A stretch of DNA of 64,000 bases from Bacillota bacterium. GTDB lineage: Bacteria > Bacillota > Clostridia > Oscillospirales > Ruminococcaceae. Each line of letters begins with the position of its first letter. Within the stretch, counting starts at the first letter, position 1. A model generated the notes under the pieces. It was not told the DNA's origin. It was given only the letters and a program-made list of their open reading frames with translations, and did no database searches. This document shows positions 52,412-61,672 of this stretch, one piece after another. Both the position numbers and the translations under genes were made by a program. The stretch is taken from positions 124,001-188,000 of the forward strand of contig JAEYNX010000020.1 of the NCBI GenBank assembly GCA_023412215.1, in the 5' to 3' direction.

Positions 52412-53566
52412 TCAGCCCGCGATGCTCTGCACCGTTACGGCGGCCTTCTCGGCGGCCGTATGATAGTGCTCCATCAGCCCGTCAAAGATCGCCGGCCAGC
52501 TGCGCCGGGCTGCCGTCGCCAGCGCGCCCTGCTGAAGTTTTGCGCGAAGAACGGGGTTTAACATCTGCTCGATGCCCTGCGTTAGGCTCTCGCCGTCGCC
52601 GTATTCGCACACGACGGCGTTTTCATGGTGGCGGGTAAAATCGGTCACGCCGCCCGCGTTTACGCACACCACCGGCAGGCCGCTCGCCATGGCCTCCAGC
52701 GCCACGTTGCCGAACGTCTCGGTGCCCGAGGGGAACACGAAAGCGTCGGCGCTCGCGTAGATCTGCGAAAGCTCCCTGCCGCGCTTCGCCCCCGTGAAGC
52801 AGACGTTGGGGATATTCTCGTTTTTAAGCTCCTCAAGGTATGGGCCGTCGCCCGTAAATACAAACAACACATGGTCTTGATGCTTCTCATTCAGCGCTTT
52901 GATGCTGTTTGCAAGCACATCAAGGCCTTTTTCTTTTGCCACTCGCCCCACGTACAAAAAGACGGTCTTGCCCTCGCCGCCCAGCGCGCTTCGAAGCGGC
53001 GCCGAGGCGTGCTCGGGCGAAAAGCGCTCGCCGTCTATGCCGCGCGACCAGATGCCAAGGCGCTCGATGCCGCGCTGCTCAAGGCATTGCAGGGTGTCGC
53101 GCGAGGGGCAGAGATTCACCTCGGCAAACGAGTGAAACCACTTCATATACCCCCACAGCGGGTTGCTCAGGTATTTTAAATTATAGAAGTCGAGGTATTT
53201 ATCAAAGTCGGTGTGGTAAGACATCACCACGGGGATGCCGAGCGCCCGTGCCGCCCGCAGGCCGCTTAATCCGACGCCCACCTCGGTGACGATATGTACC
53301 ACGTCGGGCGCAAACTCCTTAAGCTTGCTCATCACCACAAAATAAGACGGCAGCGCGATGCTGCACTCGGGGTAGATGCGCGGGGCCAGCCCCTTAAAGC
53401 GGATGACGGGCAGGTCGCAGGGCGCGTCGGGCTCCTGCGGGTACTCCGGCGCAAAAAACAGGTGCTCGATGCCGCGCTTGGTCAGGTAGGCGCTTAAATA
53501 GCCAAGGGTGTTGGTAACCCCGTTAATCTGAGGAAAGAAGGTGTCTGTAAAGAAAGCGATCTTCAT
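52412..53566 (-). CDS. GT4-family glycosyltransferase
   Basis: The 384-residue protein has the two-lobe GT-B fold: FFTDTFFPQINGVTNTLGYLS at the start, then MSYHTDFDKYLDFYN, YVGRVAKEKGLD, FTGDGP and FPSGTETFGNVALEAMASGLPVV, with the donor-binding Glu residues. It resembles enzymes that build glycolipids such as glucosyl-diacylglycerol. It has no membrane helix. Start: ATG 53566 with GGAG six bases upstream; the frame is open to 53632. It converges with tyrA, whose stop is 3 bp away. Confidence 0.9.
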   Translation of the reverse strand: MKIAFFTDTFFPQINGVTNTLGYLSAYLTKRGIEHLFFAPEYPQEPDAPCDLPVIRFKGLAPRIYPECSIALPSYFVVMSKLKEFAPDVVHIVTEVGVGLSGLRAARALGIPVVMSYHTDFDKYLDFYNLKYLSNPLWGYMKWFHSFAEVNLCPSRDTLQCLEQRGIERLGIWSRGIDGERFSPEHASAPLRSALGGEGKTVFLYVGRVAKEKGLDVLANSIKALNEKHQDHVLFVFTGDGPYLEELKNENIPNVCFTGAKRGRELSQIYASADAFVFPSGTETFGNVALEAMASGLPVVCVNAGGVTDFTRHHENAVVCEYGDGESLTQGIEQMLNPVLRAKLQQGALATAARRSWPAIFDGLMEHYHTAAEKAAVTVQSIAG

Positions 53567-53665
53567 CGTTGACTCCGTTCCGCCGTTATGCTGATTCCAA
53601 TCGGAAAAGTACCATCTGATTGAAATTCGCATTACACACCGGCAAGATACTTTTGGTATTGCGCG

Positions 53666-54271
53666 TTATGCGGGGATATACTCCAGTGTGTCGTCCACCA
53701 CGGCGGTCTCTTCGGGCTGCATGGCGTTTGCAAGGGCAAAGATGACATCCACGCATGCCAGAGCCATATAAACCAGGTCGTTGCCAAACGACTGTTTGGA
53801 GGCGAGGTACTGCTCGTGCAGGGTGTCAAAGCAGCGGTACAGGTGGCGCTCATCCTCGGAGGTATCCGCCTTCGGCAAAAAACGTATGTCGCCAAGCTCC
53901 CCGCCGTGCTCTTGCAGGTAGCGGTGCAGCCTGCGCTCATAGGTGATGTGCTTTAATAAGCCGCCGGAAAAGCCGTCGCTGTGCGCGAAGCAGAAAAAAT
54001 CCGCATAATAGTGGCAAACGATCCCAAGATGTTTGGAAAAGATCTTGCCGCAATATGCGGAGTCTTGTTTATGATGAAGCAGGCCGCGCAGTTCACTTTG
54101 AAGATAGTCGATGTTATTTTCAAGATAATGCGGACGCGTTAAGAAGGAGATGCGGTAATCCGGCAGGATGTTCCCGTAAAGGAAACCGGCCCTGTCTAAA
54201 GCGATGCCGTAATGCTCTTGCATGTAGTCGCAGAGAAAATTCCCCATCAGTAGATGCGAAAAAGTGTTCAT
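53666..54271 (-). CDS. Zinc-dependent phospholipase C-like protein
   Basis: A 201-residue protein that starts with NTFSHLLMGN and has LYGNILPDY, LGIVCHYYADFFCFAHSDGF and other His/Asp-rich stretches, the metal-binding pattern of the zinc-dependent phospholipase C/S1-P1 nuclease fold. No signal peptide is seen. The gene lies 100 bp upstream of the glycosyltransferase and may share its transcript, suggesting membrane-lipid work. GGGAGGG precedes the ATG. Confidence 0.8.
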   Translation of the reverse strand: MNTFSHLLMGNFLCDYMQEHYGIALDRAGFLYGNILPDYRISFLTRPHYLENNIDYLQSELRGLLHHKQDSAYCGKIFSKHLGIVCHYYADFFCFAHSDGFSGGLLKHITYERRLHRYLQEHGGELGDIRFLPKADTSEDERHLYRCFDTLHEQYLASKQSFGNDLVYMALACVDVIFALANAMQPEETAVVDDTLEYIPA

Positions 54272-54423
54272 AGTACTGCCCTCCCATTAACAATTATATG
54301 ACTGCGCGGGCTAAATACTATAAAGCAGGCGTAAAACCGCCGTAAAATTTACCTTTTCGGCTGTCGGGCCTTGGGGTGTAAGGCACGGGAATCGTTTCAT
54401 GCTTCGGCGCGGTTCGTGGTGAA

Positions 54424-54452
54424 TTGACTTTACTCGCCGCCGAATGTAAACT
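54424..54452 (+). promoter_or_regulatory. Candidate sigI promoter
   Basis: TTGACT (54424-54429), 17 bp, TAAACT (54447-54452). The transcript would start near 54460, very close to the first possible start codon (54470), which slightly favours the ATG at 54506. Confidence 0.5.
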
Positions 54453-54469
54453 GAGTGTAGGAAAAACGT

Positions 54470-55231
54470 ATGCCGCAGTCGGCGCTATTTTGCGACGAGA
54501 GGGGAATGGCTTTGAAACGCGCGGACCAACTGGCGGTGCTGGCGGCAAAAGATGAGCAGCAGATGGAAGCCTTGGTAAAGGAGAACGAATATTTTATTTT
54601 AAGGTGCGCAGCCGCCGCGGCACACCGGTATATCACCAAGAGCGACGACGAATGGTCGGTGGCGCTGTTGGCCTTTTCTCAGGCGGTAGAGGGCTATTCC
54701 GCCGAAAAGGGCGGTTTTTTATCGTTTGCCGAGCTGGTGATCAAGCGCAGGGTGATCGACTACCTTCGTGCGCAATCACGGCATGACAGCGAGATATCCG
54801 TCAGCCCCTCGGTGTTCGGCGCCGAGCCGGAGGAACAGGACGAAGATGCATCGCTTAAGGCCGAGGTGGCCCGAAAGGTGGCAGCCGCGCCCGGCAGCGC
54901 GCTCAAGGAGGAGATCGAAGCGATAGCCCCGGTGTTCGCGGGCTACGGCTTCTCCTTCATGAGCCTTACCGACTGCTCCCCCAAGGCGGAAAAAACCAAA
55001 AAGGCCTGCGCGCAGGCGGTGCGGTACCTGCTTGACAACCCGCTGCTGATCCGCGAGATGCGGGTAATGAAGCAGCTGCCGGGCAAAACGATAGAAAAAA
55101 ACGCGGGGGTACCCCGGAAAATCTTAGAACGTCACCGTAAATATATAATAGCGGCGGCAGAGATAATAACCGGTGATTATCCCTGTCTCGCGGAGTATAT
55201 GCGGTTCATCAGAGAGGAGCCACACAGATGA
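54470..55231 (+). CDS. sigI: RNA polymerase sigma factor SigI
   Basis: Alternative sigma factor of the SigI type, kept inactive by RsgI. The 253-residue protein has region-2 features (DDEWSVALLAFSQAVEGYSAEKGGFLSFAELVIKRRVIDYLR, positions about 62-104) and a C-terminal DNA-binding region with MRVMKQLPGKTIEKNAGVPRKILERHRKYIIA. In Bacillus it answers heat and wall stress, in Clostridium thermocellum polysaccharides. Start may be ATG 54470 (AGGA upstream) or 54506 (AGAGGGG close upstream). Its stop overlaps the rsgI start by 4 bp, as usual for the pair. Confidence 0.88.
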   Translation: MPQSALFCDERGMALKRADQLAVLAAKDEQQMEALVKENEYFILRCAAAAAHRYITKSDDEWSVALLAFSQAVEGYSAEKGGFLSFAELVIKRRVIDYLRAQSRHDSEISVSPSVFGAEPEEQDEDASLKAEVARKVAAAPGSALKEEIEAIAPVFAGYGFSFMSLTDCSPKAEKTKKACAQAVRYLLDNPLLIREMRVMKQLPGKTIEKNAGVPRKILERHRKYIIAAAEIITGDYPCLAEYMRFIREEPHR

Positions 55232-56343
55232 AAGCGGTAATTGTTGAACTGAATAACGGCTATGCCGCGGCTCTGACGGATGACGGTTGCATAAAAAAGA
55301 TTGTAAACAAAGATTATGCGATTGGACAGGTGATAGAATTGAAAACGCGTAATGCCAGAAAGCTCGCGGTTTGGGCGGCGTCCGCCGCCGCTGCGGTGGT
55401 GCTGTGCACGGTCTCCGTGTGGGCGTATGCCTCGCCCTACGCCTATGTGAGCCTTGACGTGAACCCCTCGATCGAATACAGCGTAAACCGGTTTAACCGC
55501 GTGCTGAGCGCGAGGGCGGTAAACGAGGACGGCAGTGAGATTTTAAACGGCCTTGCCCTAAATAACAAGAGCATTGAGGACGCGGTTCGCGAAACGGTGC
55601 GGAAGATTGCACAGGCGGGCTATTTTAGCGGTGAGGAGCCCGGAGGCGTGGTGGTTGCGGCAGCGAGCGGCGACGAGCAGGCGGCTGAAGAACTTGCCGA
55701 CGAGATTAAAGACGCGGTGGACATCACCGCACAGGAAACGGGTGCGGACGTTGAGGTAGAGTGCGAGAGCGTCGGCCTCGAACGTGTGCTGCAGGCTAAA
55801 GAGCTGGGCGTGACACCAGGCAAGCTCAACCTTGTTGAAAAGCTCAAAGCGAGCGCCGAGGACCCGGATAGCATCGACATCAACGAGTGGCTGCATAAGC
55901 CCGTAAAGGACATCATGAAAGCCACCAAAGAGAATAGAAAGAGCGCAAAGAGCTCGAACAGTCCCGTTCCCGGTGATTCCGGCAGTCTTTCTTCCGGCTC
56001 CTCGGGCGACACCGCAGGCCTAACCGGTACAGAATCCTCCGCCGAGCAAAAGAAAGATGCCGCGAGCAGCAAGGCGCCCGCCAAGGAGAACGGCAAGAAG
56101 GGCGTTTCTTCCGCCGTTTCCTCCGGTAAGGCAAACGCAAACAGCAATGCGGGCAGGAAGGACATCTCGTCCGCCGTTACCTCCGGCAAGGTAAATGGAA
56201 ATTCCGGCGAGAACGGCAATGCAGGCAAAGACAGCGATAATACGGGCAAAGATAACGGCAATGCCGGCAAGGGCAACGCGAATGCTGCAGACAATGCCAG
56301 CAACGGCAAAGGCAGTGACAACAGCGGAAAAAAGGACAAGTAG
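55228..56343 (+). CDS. rsgI: Anti-sigma factor RsgI
   Basis: Membrane anti-sigma factor for SigI. The 371 residues comprise an N-terminal cytoplasmic RsgI domain (about 1-50), one membrane helix (about 50-70), an outer domain starting YVSLDVNPSIEYSVNRF (the Asn-Pro in this motif is, as I recall, the reported self-cleavage site), and a low-complexity tail of ~135 residues rich in Ser, Lys, Gly and Asn (repeated NGNAGK-like units). The tail carries no sugar-binding or enzyme domain, unlike the cellulosome-type RsgI proteins. It probably reaches into the cell wall. Confidence 0.88.
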   Translation: MKAVIVELNNGYAAALTDDGCIKKIVNKDYAIGQVIELKTRNARKLAVWAASAAAAVVLCTVSVWAYASPYAYVSLDVNPSIEYSVNRFNRVLSARAVNEDGSEILNGLALNNKSIEDAVRETVRKIAQAGYFSGEEPGGVVVAAASGDEQAAEELADEIKDAVDITAQETGADVEVECESVGLERVLQAKELGVTPGKLNLVEKLKASAEDPDSIDINEWLHKPVKDIMKATKENRKSAKSSNSPVPGDSGSLSSGSSGDTAGLTGTESSAEQKKDAASSKAPAKENGKKGVSSAVSSGKANANSNAGRKDISSAVTSGKVNGNSGENGNAGKDSDNTGKDNGNAGKGNANAADNASNGKGSDNSGKKDK

Positions 56344-56532
56344 GCCTTCTAGGGCCGGTTCCTGTGCCTTGGGCACAGGTGCATGGGGCGCAAACCGCTT
56401 TTCTATAAGATCTGTTACCGATACGCAGGTTCCTTTCATTCTTTTTTAATAAGTGATAGACGGCTGTTTGGCGGCGCTGCCGCCTACGCCGTTGGTATAA
56501 GGCTTTCGCACTCCCTTTCGCTGCGCCCCATC

Positions 56533-56578
56533 AAACAACAAGCGGGCTGCCGAGTATTCGGCAGCCCGCTTGTTGTTT
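56533..56578. terminator. Very strong bidirectional terminator
   Basis: A perfect 21-bp stem (56533-56553 with 56558-56578) with a 4-nt loop. It lies between rsgI and the converging macro-domain gene. A smaller hairpin, CCTGTGCC/GGCACAGG, follows the rsgI stop at about 56365-56383. Confidence 0.92.
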
Positions 56579-56596
56579 CATTCTGATTTCGCGTAT

Positions 56597-57106
56597 CTAT
56601 TTAAACCGTTCCAGCGCTTTGTCGTAGAACGATTTGGTGTGCTCGTCAAAGCAGACGATGATCACCCGCCGCAAAAGCTTATCGGTCTTAAGAAACTCCA
56701 GAATCGTTTTAACCGCAATCTCGCTGGCAAGGGTGAGCGGAAAGCGGTAAACCCCCGTGCTGATGGAGGGAAACGCCACCGACTCGCAGCCGCGTGATAC
56801 GGCGAGAGTGAGGCTGTTGCGGTAGCAGTCGGCCAAGAGGCGCAGCTCGCCGTAATCGCCCCCGCGCCACACCGGCCCCGGCGTGTGTATGATAAAGCTC
56901 GCGGGCAGGCGGTAGCCCCTCGTGATCTTGGCCTGCCCCGTTTCGCAGCCGCCGAGGGTCTTGCACTCCGCCAACAGCTCCGGGCCCGCCGCCGCGTGGA
57001 TGGCGCCGTCCACCCCGCCGCCGCCCAGCAGCGTGGTGTTCGCCGCGTTTACAATCGCGTCCACCGATAAGGCGGTGATATCGCCCTTCATAATCTCCAG
57101 TTTCAT
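56597..57106 (-). CDS. Macro-domain ADP-ribose hydrolase
   Basis: The 169-residue protein has DAIVNAANTTLLGGGGVDGAIH (ADP-ribose-binding loop with the conserved Asn), FIIHTPGPVW and FPSISTGVYRFP, fitting the YmdB/MacroD type that removes O-acetyl groups from O-acetyl-ADP-ribose or ADP-ribose from proteins. GGGGTGA precedes the ATG. The acetyltransferase gene lies upstream on the same strand. Confidence 0.93.
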   Translation of the reverse strand: MKLEIMKGDITALSVDAIVNAANTTLLGGGGVDGAIHAAAGPELLAECKTLGGCETGQAKITRGYRLPASFIIHTPGPVWRGGDYGELRLLADCYRNSLTLAVSRGCESVAFPSISTGVYRFPLTLASEIAVKTILEFLKTDKLLRRVIIVCFDEHTKSFYDKALERFK

Positions 57107-57148
57107 AAGCTCACCCCTTCATATAGTATTGCCGTTTATAATGAAACA

Positions 57149-57598
57149 TTATTTCCTTATGCTTTCGTACCGCATAGGCGTAAACCGCAGGCCGTTTTGC
57201 AGCTGCTCGGTGTCGGTGGGCACAAAGCCGAGCCTGCGGTAGGCCTCTACCGCGTAGGGGGAGGAGAACACCGTCATAAATGCCTTCCCTTGCGAGGCCG
57301 CCTCAAACAGCGCCCGCGCGACGCCGCGCCGGTGGTAGGCCTTCTCCACAAACAACAGGCAGATGTGGGTGCCGTTTCTGAGCGCGATCACCCCGACAAT
57401 CTTGCCGTCTATTTCACAGCACCACATGGGCCGCTCGCCCGAGGCCACCGGCGGCGCCATGGCGTCAAGGGCGACAAAGCGTTTAAACTCCGCTACCCCT
57501 TCCTCGGGGTAGTCGGGCGCCTCGAACTCCATAAACACGCGCAGAACCAGGTTGAGCGCCTCTTGAAGCTCTTCGGGCCGGACCTTTCGAATGGTCAT
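57149..57598 (-). CDS. GNAT-family N-acetyltransferase
   Basis: The 149-residue protein has the acetyl-CoA loop (LLFVEKAYHRRGVARALFEAA, positions about 85-105) and FSSPYAVEAYRRLGFV at the end of the fold. The substrate is not known. Start: ATG 57598 with GGGAGG nine bases upstream; the longer frame from 57619 reads through the ribosome site. The next gene (SPL-like) ends 18 bp before this start, so they are co-transcribed. Confidence 0.9.
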   Translation of the reverse strand: MTIRKVRPEELQEALNLVLRVFMEFEAPDYPEEGVAEFKRFVALDAMAPPVASGERPMWCCEIDGKIVGVIALRNGTHICLLFVEKAYHRRGVARALFEAASQGKAFMTVFSSPYAVEAYRRLGFVPTDTEQLQNGLRFTPMRYESIRK

Positions 57599-57615
57599 GG
57601 CATCGTTCCTCCCGC

Positions 57616-58503
57616 TCAAAAGAATGAGAGCTGGCTGTCCGCGTAGCCAAGTTTATAGGCATTGATAATATCCTTCATGTTGTAAAGCAGGCCATAGCGG
57701 TCGCACGCCTCTTTAAACACCCGCCACAGGGCCCTGGCGCGCGGGCTTGAGCAGGAATAGCGGTCACCGTACTGCTTGCGGTAGCGCTCCGGCAAGCCCT
57801 GCCCGGGGAACAGCTCGTTTAGCTTGTTGAAGTACCAGTCGCGCTGGTTTAGCCTGAGCGTCACCCCAAAGGCGGGGTAGATAAACCGCGCGCCGCATTC
57901 GTGCGCTTTGCCTACGATGGCGAGGATATTCTCGTCGCTGTCCTCAATAAAGGGGAGCACAGGCATGAGCAGTATGCCCGCGAAGATACCCGCCTGCGCA
58001 AGGGCGCGTATCGCCTCAAACCGTTCGGAGGAGGGCGGCGCGTGCGGCTCTATCCGTTCGCAGAGGGAATCGTCGGCGGTGGTGATGGTGATCTTCACCA
58101 GCACGGGGGAGTGGCTTTTTATCTCACTTAATATATCGATATCCCGCGTGACGAGCGTGCTCTTGGTGTCTATCGCAATGCCGAAGCCGTAGGCGTCCAC
58201 CAGCTCAAGCGCGTGGCGGGTAAGCTGCAGCTCGCGCTCAAAGGGGTTGTAGGGGTCGCTCATGGCCCCTGTGCCGATTACTCCGGTTCTCACCTTGCGG
58301 CGCAGGTCGTTGCGGATGATTTCAAGGGCGTTCTCCTTGGCGCGCACGCGGTCGAACTCCTCCACGTGGTAGCATTCGCTGCGGCTGTCGCAGTAGATGC
58401 AGCCGTGGCAGCAGCCCTTGTAGATATTCATGTTATAGTCGGTCCCAAACCACGAGGTGTCCTTTCCTCGCATCACGATGTTCTTGGCGGGGATGTATTC
58501 CAT
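57616..58503 (-). CDS. SPL-type radical SAM protein
   Basis: The 295-residue protein has the cluster motif CCHGCIYCDSR (C-x3-C-x2-C) near residue 32 and GTGAMSDPYNPFERE, as in the family related to spore photoproduct lyase. The family's C-terminal Cys of true photoproduct lyases is not evident, so the product is a relative of unknown substrate. The start ATG has only a weak GGGGGG-type site. Confidence 0.82.
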   Translation of the reverse strand: MEYIPAKNIVMRGKDTSWFGTDYNMNIYKGCCHGCIYCDSRSECYHVEEFDRVRAKENALEIIRNDLRRKVRTGVIGTGAMSDPYNPFERELQLTRHALELVDAYGFGIAIDTKSTLVTRDIDILSEIKSHSPVLVKITITTADDSLCERIEPHAPPSSERFEAIRALAQAGIFAGILLMPVLPFIEDSDENILAIVGKAHECGARFIYPAFGVTLRLNQRDWYFNKLNELFPGQGLPERYRKQYGDRYSCSSPRARALWRVFKEACDRYGLLYNMKDIINAYKLGYADSQLSFF

Positions 58504-58537
58504 CGTTTGCCCCCCCTCCCTACAACCGCATTCGGTT

Positions 58538-59500
58538 TTATACGGTGGTTTTAATCACCGTCATGCCGCCTAAAAGGATGTATTCCCCAAGCCCGGCAGG
58601 GATGAAAAAGCTGTCGCCCTTCCTGATTTCGTGGTGTTCCTTAGCACTGGAGAGCGTTCCCTGCCCCTCAATGCAGAGGATGGAGTGAAACGAGGCGCCG
58701 TCCGCCGTAAAGGCGGCGCTTTTCGTAATCTCAGCCGCGTGAACGGTAAAATAACCGCACCGGGCAAGCTTGCGAAGGGTATAGCCGTCGTGCGCCGTGG
58801 GGGTTATGTCCGGCAGGCTGCTCGGGTGCGGGGGCGCGGTAACGGTTACGTCCAGCGCCCTCTGCACATGCAGCGCCCGCGGCTTGCCGTCGGCACCCAC
58901 CCTGCCGTAATCGTACACACGGTAGGTGGTGTTGGAGTTCTGCTGTATCTCGGCAATCAGAATGCCGCGCCCGATGGCGTGGATGGTGCCCGCGTCGATA
59001 AAAAACACGTCGCCCTTGTTTACCGCTACGCGGTTAAGCGCCGTCTCCAGTGTGTTCTGCTCGATGTGGCGCTGAAAATCCTCTTTGGTGATCTCGTTTT
59101 TAAACCCGTAGAAAAGCTGCGCGCCCTTTTCACAGCCGACGATGTACCACATCTCGGTTTTGCCGTAGCCGCCCTCCACACGCAGGGCGTAGTCGTTCGC
59201 GGGGTGCACCTGTATTGAAAGATCGTCCTTCGCGTCTATGAGCTTTATAAGGATGGGGAAGTCGTCAAATTTTGCGCAGTTTTCGCCCAGCACGCCCTTG
59301 CCCGCCTGCCTGATATAATCGCCGAGGGGAAGGCCGTCGCAGGCACCTCCGCAGATGACCGAAGGGCCGTCCGGGTGGCAGGAAAGCTCCCAGCTTTCGG
59401 CTACCTTTGCAAGCTCGGTCTGCTTATAAAACTCGGTTTTCAGCGCGGTACCGCCCCACAGATAATCCTTCAGCGCCGCGGTAAGCTTTAAGATGGGCAT
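58538..59500 (-). CDS. manA: Mannose-6-phosphate isomerase, class I
   Basis: Interconverts mannose 6-phosphate and fructose 6-phosphate. The 320-residue protein has SIQVHPANDYAL and GKTEMWYI with the zinc-binding Gln, His and Glu residues, and IDAGTIHAIGRGILIAEIQQNSNTTYRVYD, the signature of the short Bacillus-type enzyme. Start: ATG 59500 with GGAGG eight bases upstream; the frame is open to 59638. The ABC transporter gene lies 55 bp upstream on the same strand, perhaps co-transcribed. Confidence 0.93.
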   Translation of the reverse strand: MPILKLTAALKDYLWGGTALKTEFYKQTELAKVAESWELSCHPDGPSVICGGACDGLPLGDYIRQAGKGVLGENCAKFDDFPILIKLIDAKDDLSIQVHPANDYALRVEGGYGKTEMWYIVGCEKGAQLFYGFKNEITKEDFQRHIEQNTLETALNRVAVNKGDVFFIDAGTIHAIGRGILIAEIQQNSNTTYRVYDYGRVGADGKPRALHVQRALDVTVTAPPHPSSLPDITPTAHDGYTLRKLARCGYFTVHAAEITKSAAFTADGASFHSILCIEGQGTLSSAKEHHEIRKGDSFFIPAGLGEYILLGGMTVIKTTV

Positions 59501-59555
59501 GTTGTTTTCCTCCATGATACAATGTCTGTGTTGAAAATAAAAAGGTATATTATCG

Positions 59556-61298
59556 TTACAGCTTCGCGCTTTCGCTGTGCAGCATGGCGTATACGCCGCC
59601 CTTGTGCAAAAGCTCTTCGTGGGTGCCCATCTCCTCAATACCGTTTGGCGTCAGCACCACGATGAGGTCGGCGTTTTTGATGGTGGAAAGGCGGTGCGCG
59701 ATAACCAGCGACGTTCTGCCTTTAGCGAGCTCTTTTAAAGACTGCTGCACCAGCCGTTCGCTCTCGTTATCCAGCGCCGAGGTGGCCTCGTCCAGAATGA
59801 GTACCGGCGGGTTTTTTAAAAACGCCCGCGCGATCGAGATGCGCTGCTTCTGCCCGCCCGAGAGCTTTACGCCGCGCTCGCCCACAAAGGTGTCGTAGCC
59901 GCGCTCTAAGTCGGCGATAAACTCGTGCGCATTGGCAAGCTTTGCGGCACCAATAATCTCTTCGTCGGTGGCGCCCGGCTTGCCGTAAAGGATATTATCC
60001 TTCACCGTGCCGTTAAACAGGTATACATCCTGCTGCACCATGCCGATGCTGCCGCGCAGCGACGAGAGGCTGATGTCGCGGATATCGGTGCCGTCTACCA
60101 GGATGCGGCCCTCATCCACCTCATAAAAACGGGGGATCAGGCTGCAGAAGGTGGTTTTGCCGCCGCCCGAGGGGCCAACCAGCGCGATATTCTGCCCCGC
60201 ACGGATGGTGAGGTTGATATGGCTTAACACCTGCGAGGAGCTGTCGTAGCTGAACGACACATCCTCAAACGTAATCTCGCCCTTGACGTCCTTTAAATCC
60301 ACCGCGTTGGGGCGGTCCTCGATATCGGGCTTGGTGTCGATGATCTCAAGAAAGCGCACAAAGCCCGTCATGCCGCGCTGAAACTGCTCGGTGAAGTTTA
60401 CAAGGCGGTCGATGGGGTTTAAAAAGACGTTGATATACAGAATATACGCCACCATGTCGGAGGTGGTGATGGCGTTTCGGCTTAAAAAGAGGCCCCCCAC
60501 CACCAGCACACTCAGGTATAAAACCCCCTGCAGCAGGCTGCTGCCGCTGAAGAAGGTGCCCATCAGCTTGTAGCTGTCGGCTTTGGTGCTTAGAAACTGC
60601 TGGTTGCCGTCCTCGAATTTAGAGACCTCGATCTCCTCGTTCGAGAAGGACTTCACCACGCGGATGCCCGTGAGGCTGTCCTGTATCTGTGCGTTTACAA
60701 GGGCGATCTTCTCTCGGTTCTTGGCAAAGACATCGCGTATTTTCAGGTTAAAAAACGCCGTAAACAGGATGATAGCCACGGTAACGCCCAGAATGATGAG
60801 CGTCAGGCGCACATTCATCAACAGCATGATGCCCACCGCCCCGACGATCTTCACCGCTGAGATGAAGAGATCCTCCGGCCCGTGGTGCGCAAGCTCCGAG
60901 ATGTCGAACAGGTCGTTGGTTACGCGGCTCATGAGCTTGCCGGTGTTGCTGTTGTCGTAAAACGAGAAAGGCAGCCGCTGCAGGTGCTCAAACAGGTCGC
61001 GCCGCATATCGGCCTCCATCCGAGCGCCCATAATATGCCCCCACGAGGTGATGTAATGCTGGCAGAAGTAGCGCAGGATGTAGAGCAGCAGCAGCGCCCC
61101 GCCCGTGAACAGGATAAGCTGCACCATGTTCGGGGGCTTTACCGCGTAAACGTCGTCCATCAGGTATTTCACCAGCACGGGGAAGACGAGGTCGATACCC
61201 GAAAGCACCAGCGCGCAGAACATGTCGAAGTAGAACATGCCCTGATAGGGCTTATAGTAATGTATAAAACGTTTGAGTGTACGCATATAGGTGGTCAT
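59556..61298 (-). CDS. ABC exporter, fused membrane and ATPase domains
   Basis: The 580-residue half-transporter has six membrane helices in the first ~310 residues and a C-terminal ATPase with Walker A (GPSGGGKTTF), Q-loop (MVQQDVYLFNGT), signature LSGGQKQR and Walker B (VLILDEATSALD), as in MsbA/LmrA-type lipid or drug exporters. It should act as a homodimer. An extended -10 (TGCTATAAT, minus strand, 61372-61380) lies about 75 bp upstream of the start. Confidence 0.95.
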   Translation of the reverse strand: MTTYMRTLKRFIHYYKPYQGMFYFDMFCALVLSGIDLVFPVLVKYLMDDVYAVKPPNMVQLILFTGGALLLLYILRYFCQHYITSWGHIMGARMEADMRRDLFEHLQRLPFSFYDNSNTGKLMSRVTNDLFDISELAHHGPEDLFISAVKIVGAVGIMLLMNVRLTLIILGVTVAIILFTAFFNLKIRDVFAKNREKIALVNAQIQDSLTGIRVVKSFSNEEIEVSKFEDGNQQFLSTKADSYKLMGTFFSGSSLLQGVLYLSVLVVGGLFLSRNAITTSDMVAYILYINVFLNPIDRLVNFTEQFQRGMTGFVRFLEIIDTKPDIEDRPNAVDLKDVKGEITFEDVSFSYDSSSQVLSHINLTIRAGQNIALVGPSGGGKTTFCSLIPRFYEVDEGRILVDGTDIRDISLSSLRGSIGMVQQDVYLFNGTVKDNILYGKPGATDEEIIGAAKLANAHEFIADLERGYDTFVGERGVKLSGGQKQRISIARAFLKNPPVLILDEATSALDNESERLVQQSLKELAKGRTSLVIAHRLSTIKNADLIVVLTPNGIEEMGTHEELLHKGGVYAMLHSESAKL

Positions 61299-61672
61299 CT
61301 CTCTTTAATGATACTCTTTGTCCCTATGTTGCCGGTTTTGATCCGGCTTACATATAAACTGGAATTAATCTATTATAGCACGGAAGATTCTTTAGGGAAA
61401 GAACAACATATCGTGTGAGGGGCTGGCGCGTTTTACCGGAGGATGATATAATAAGCGCATTAGGGGGCATCTGGTAAAGAAATTATTCCGTGCGCCCGCC
61501 TCTCCTCTGCGGGGAAACCGACGGGAATGGATGGCTCTACATAAGCGTGATCACGTTGATGTGGAATGAGGCCAAGAACAAACATGTGGTTGCGCCCCTA
61601 AAACAGAATCAAAAACAAACGATGCCGCGCGCAGCAAGAAACGCTGCGGGCCGGAAAACGGAGGAAAACCCC
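61299..61672 (+). promoter_or_regulatory. Divergent promoter region and ogt leader
   Basis: An extended -10 (TGATATAAT, 61444-61452) on the plus strand drives the repair genes, leaving a leader of about 215 nt. The leader holds a GCAGC/GCTGC hairpin (about 61631-61647) just before the ribosome site. No known regulatory RNA recognised. Confidence 0.5.
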
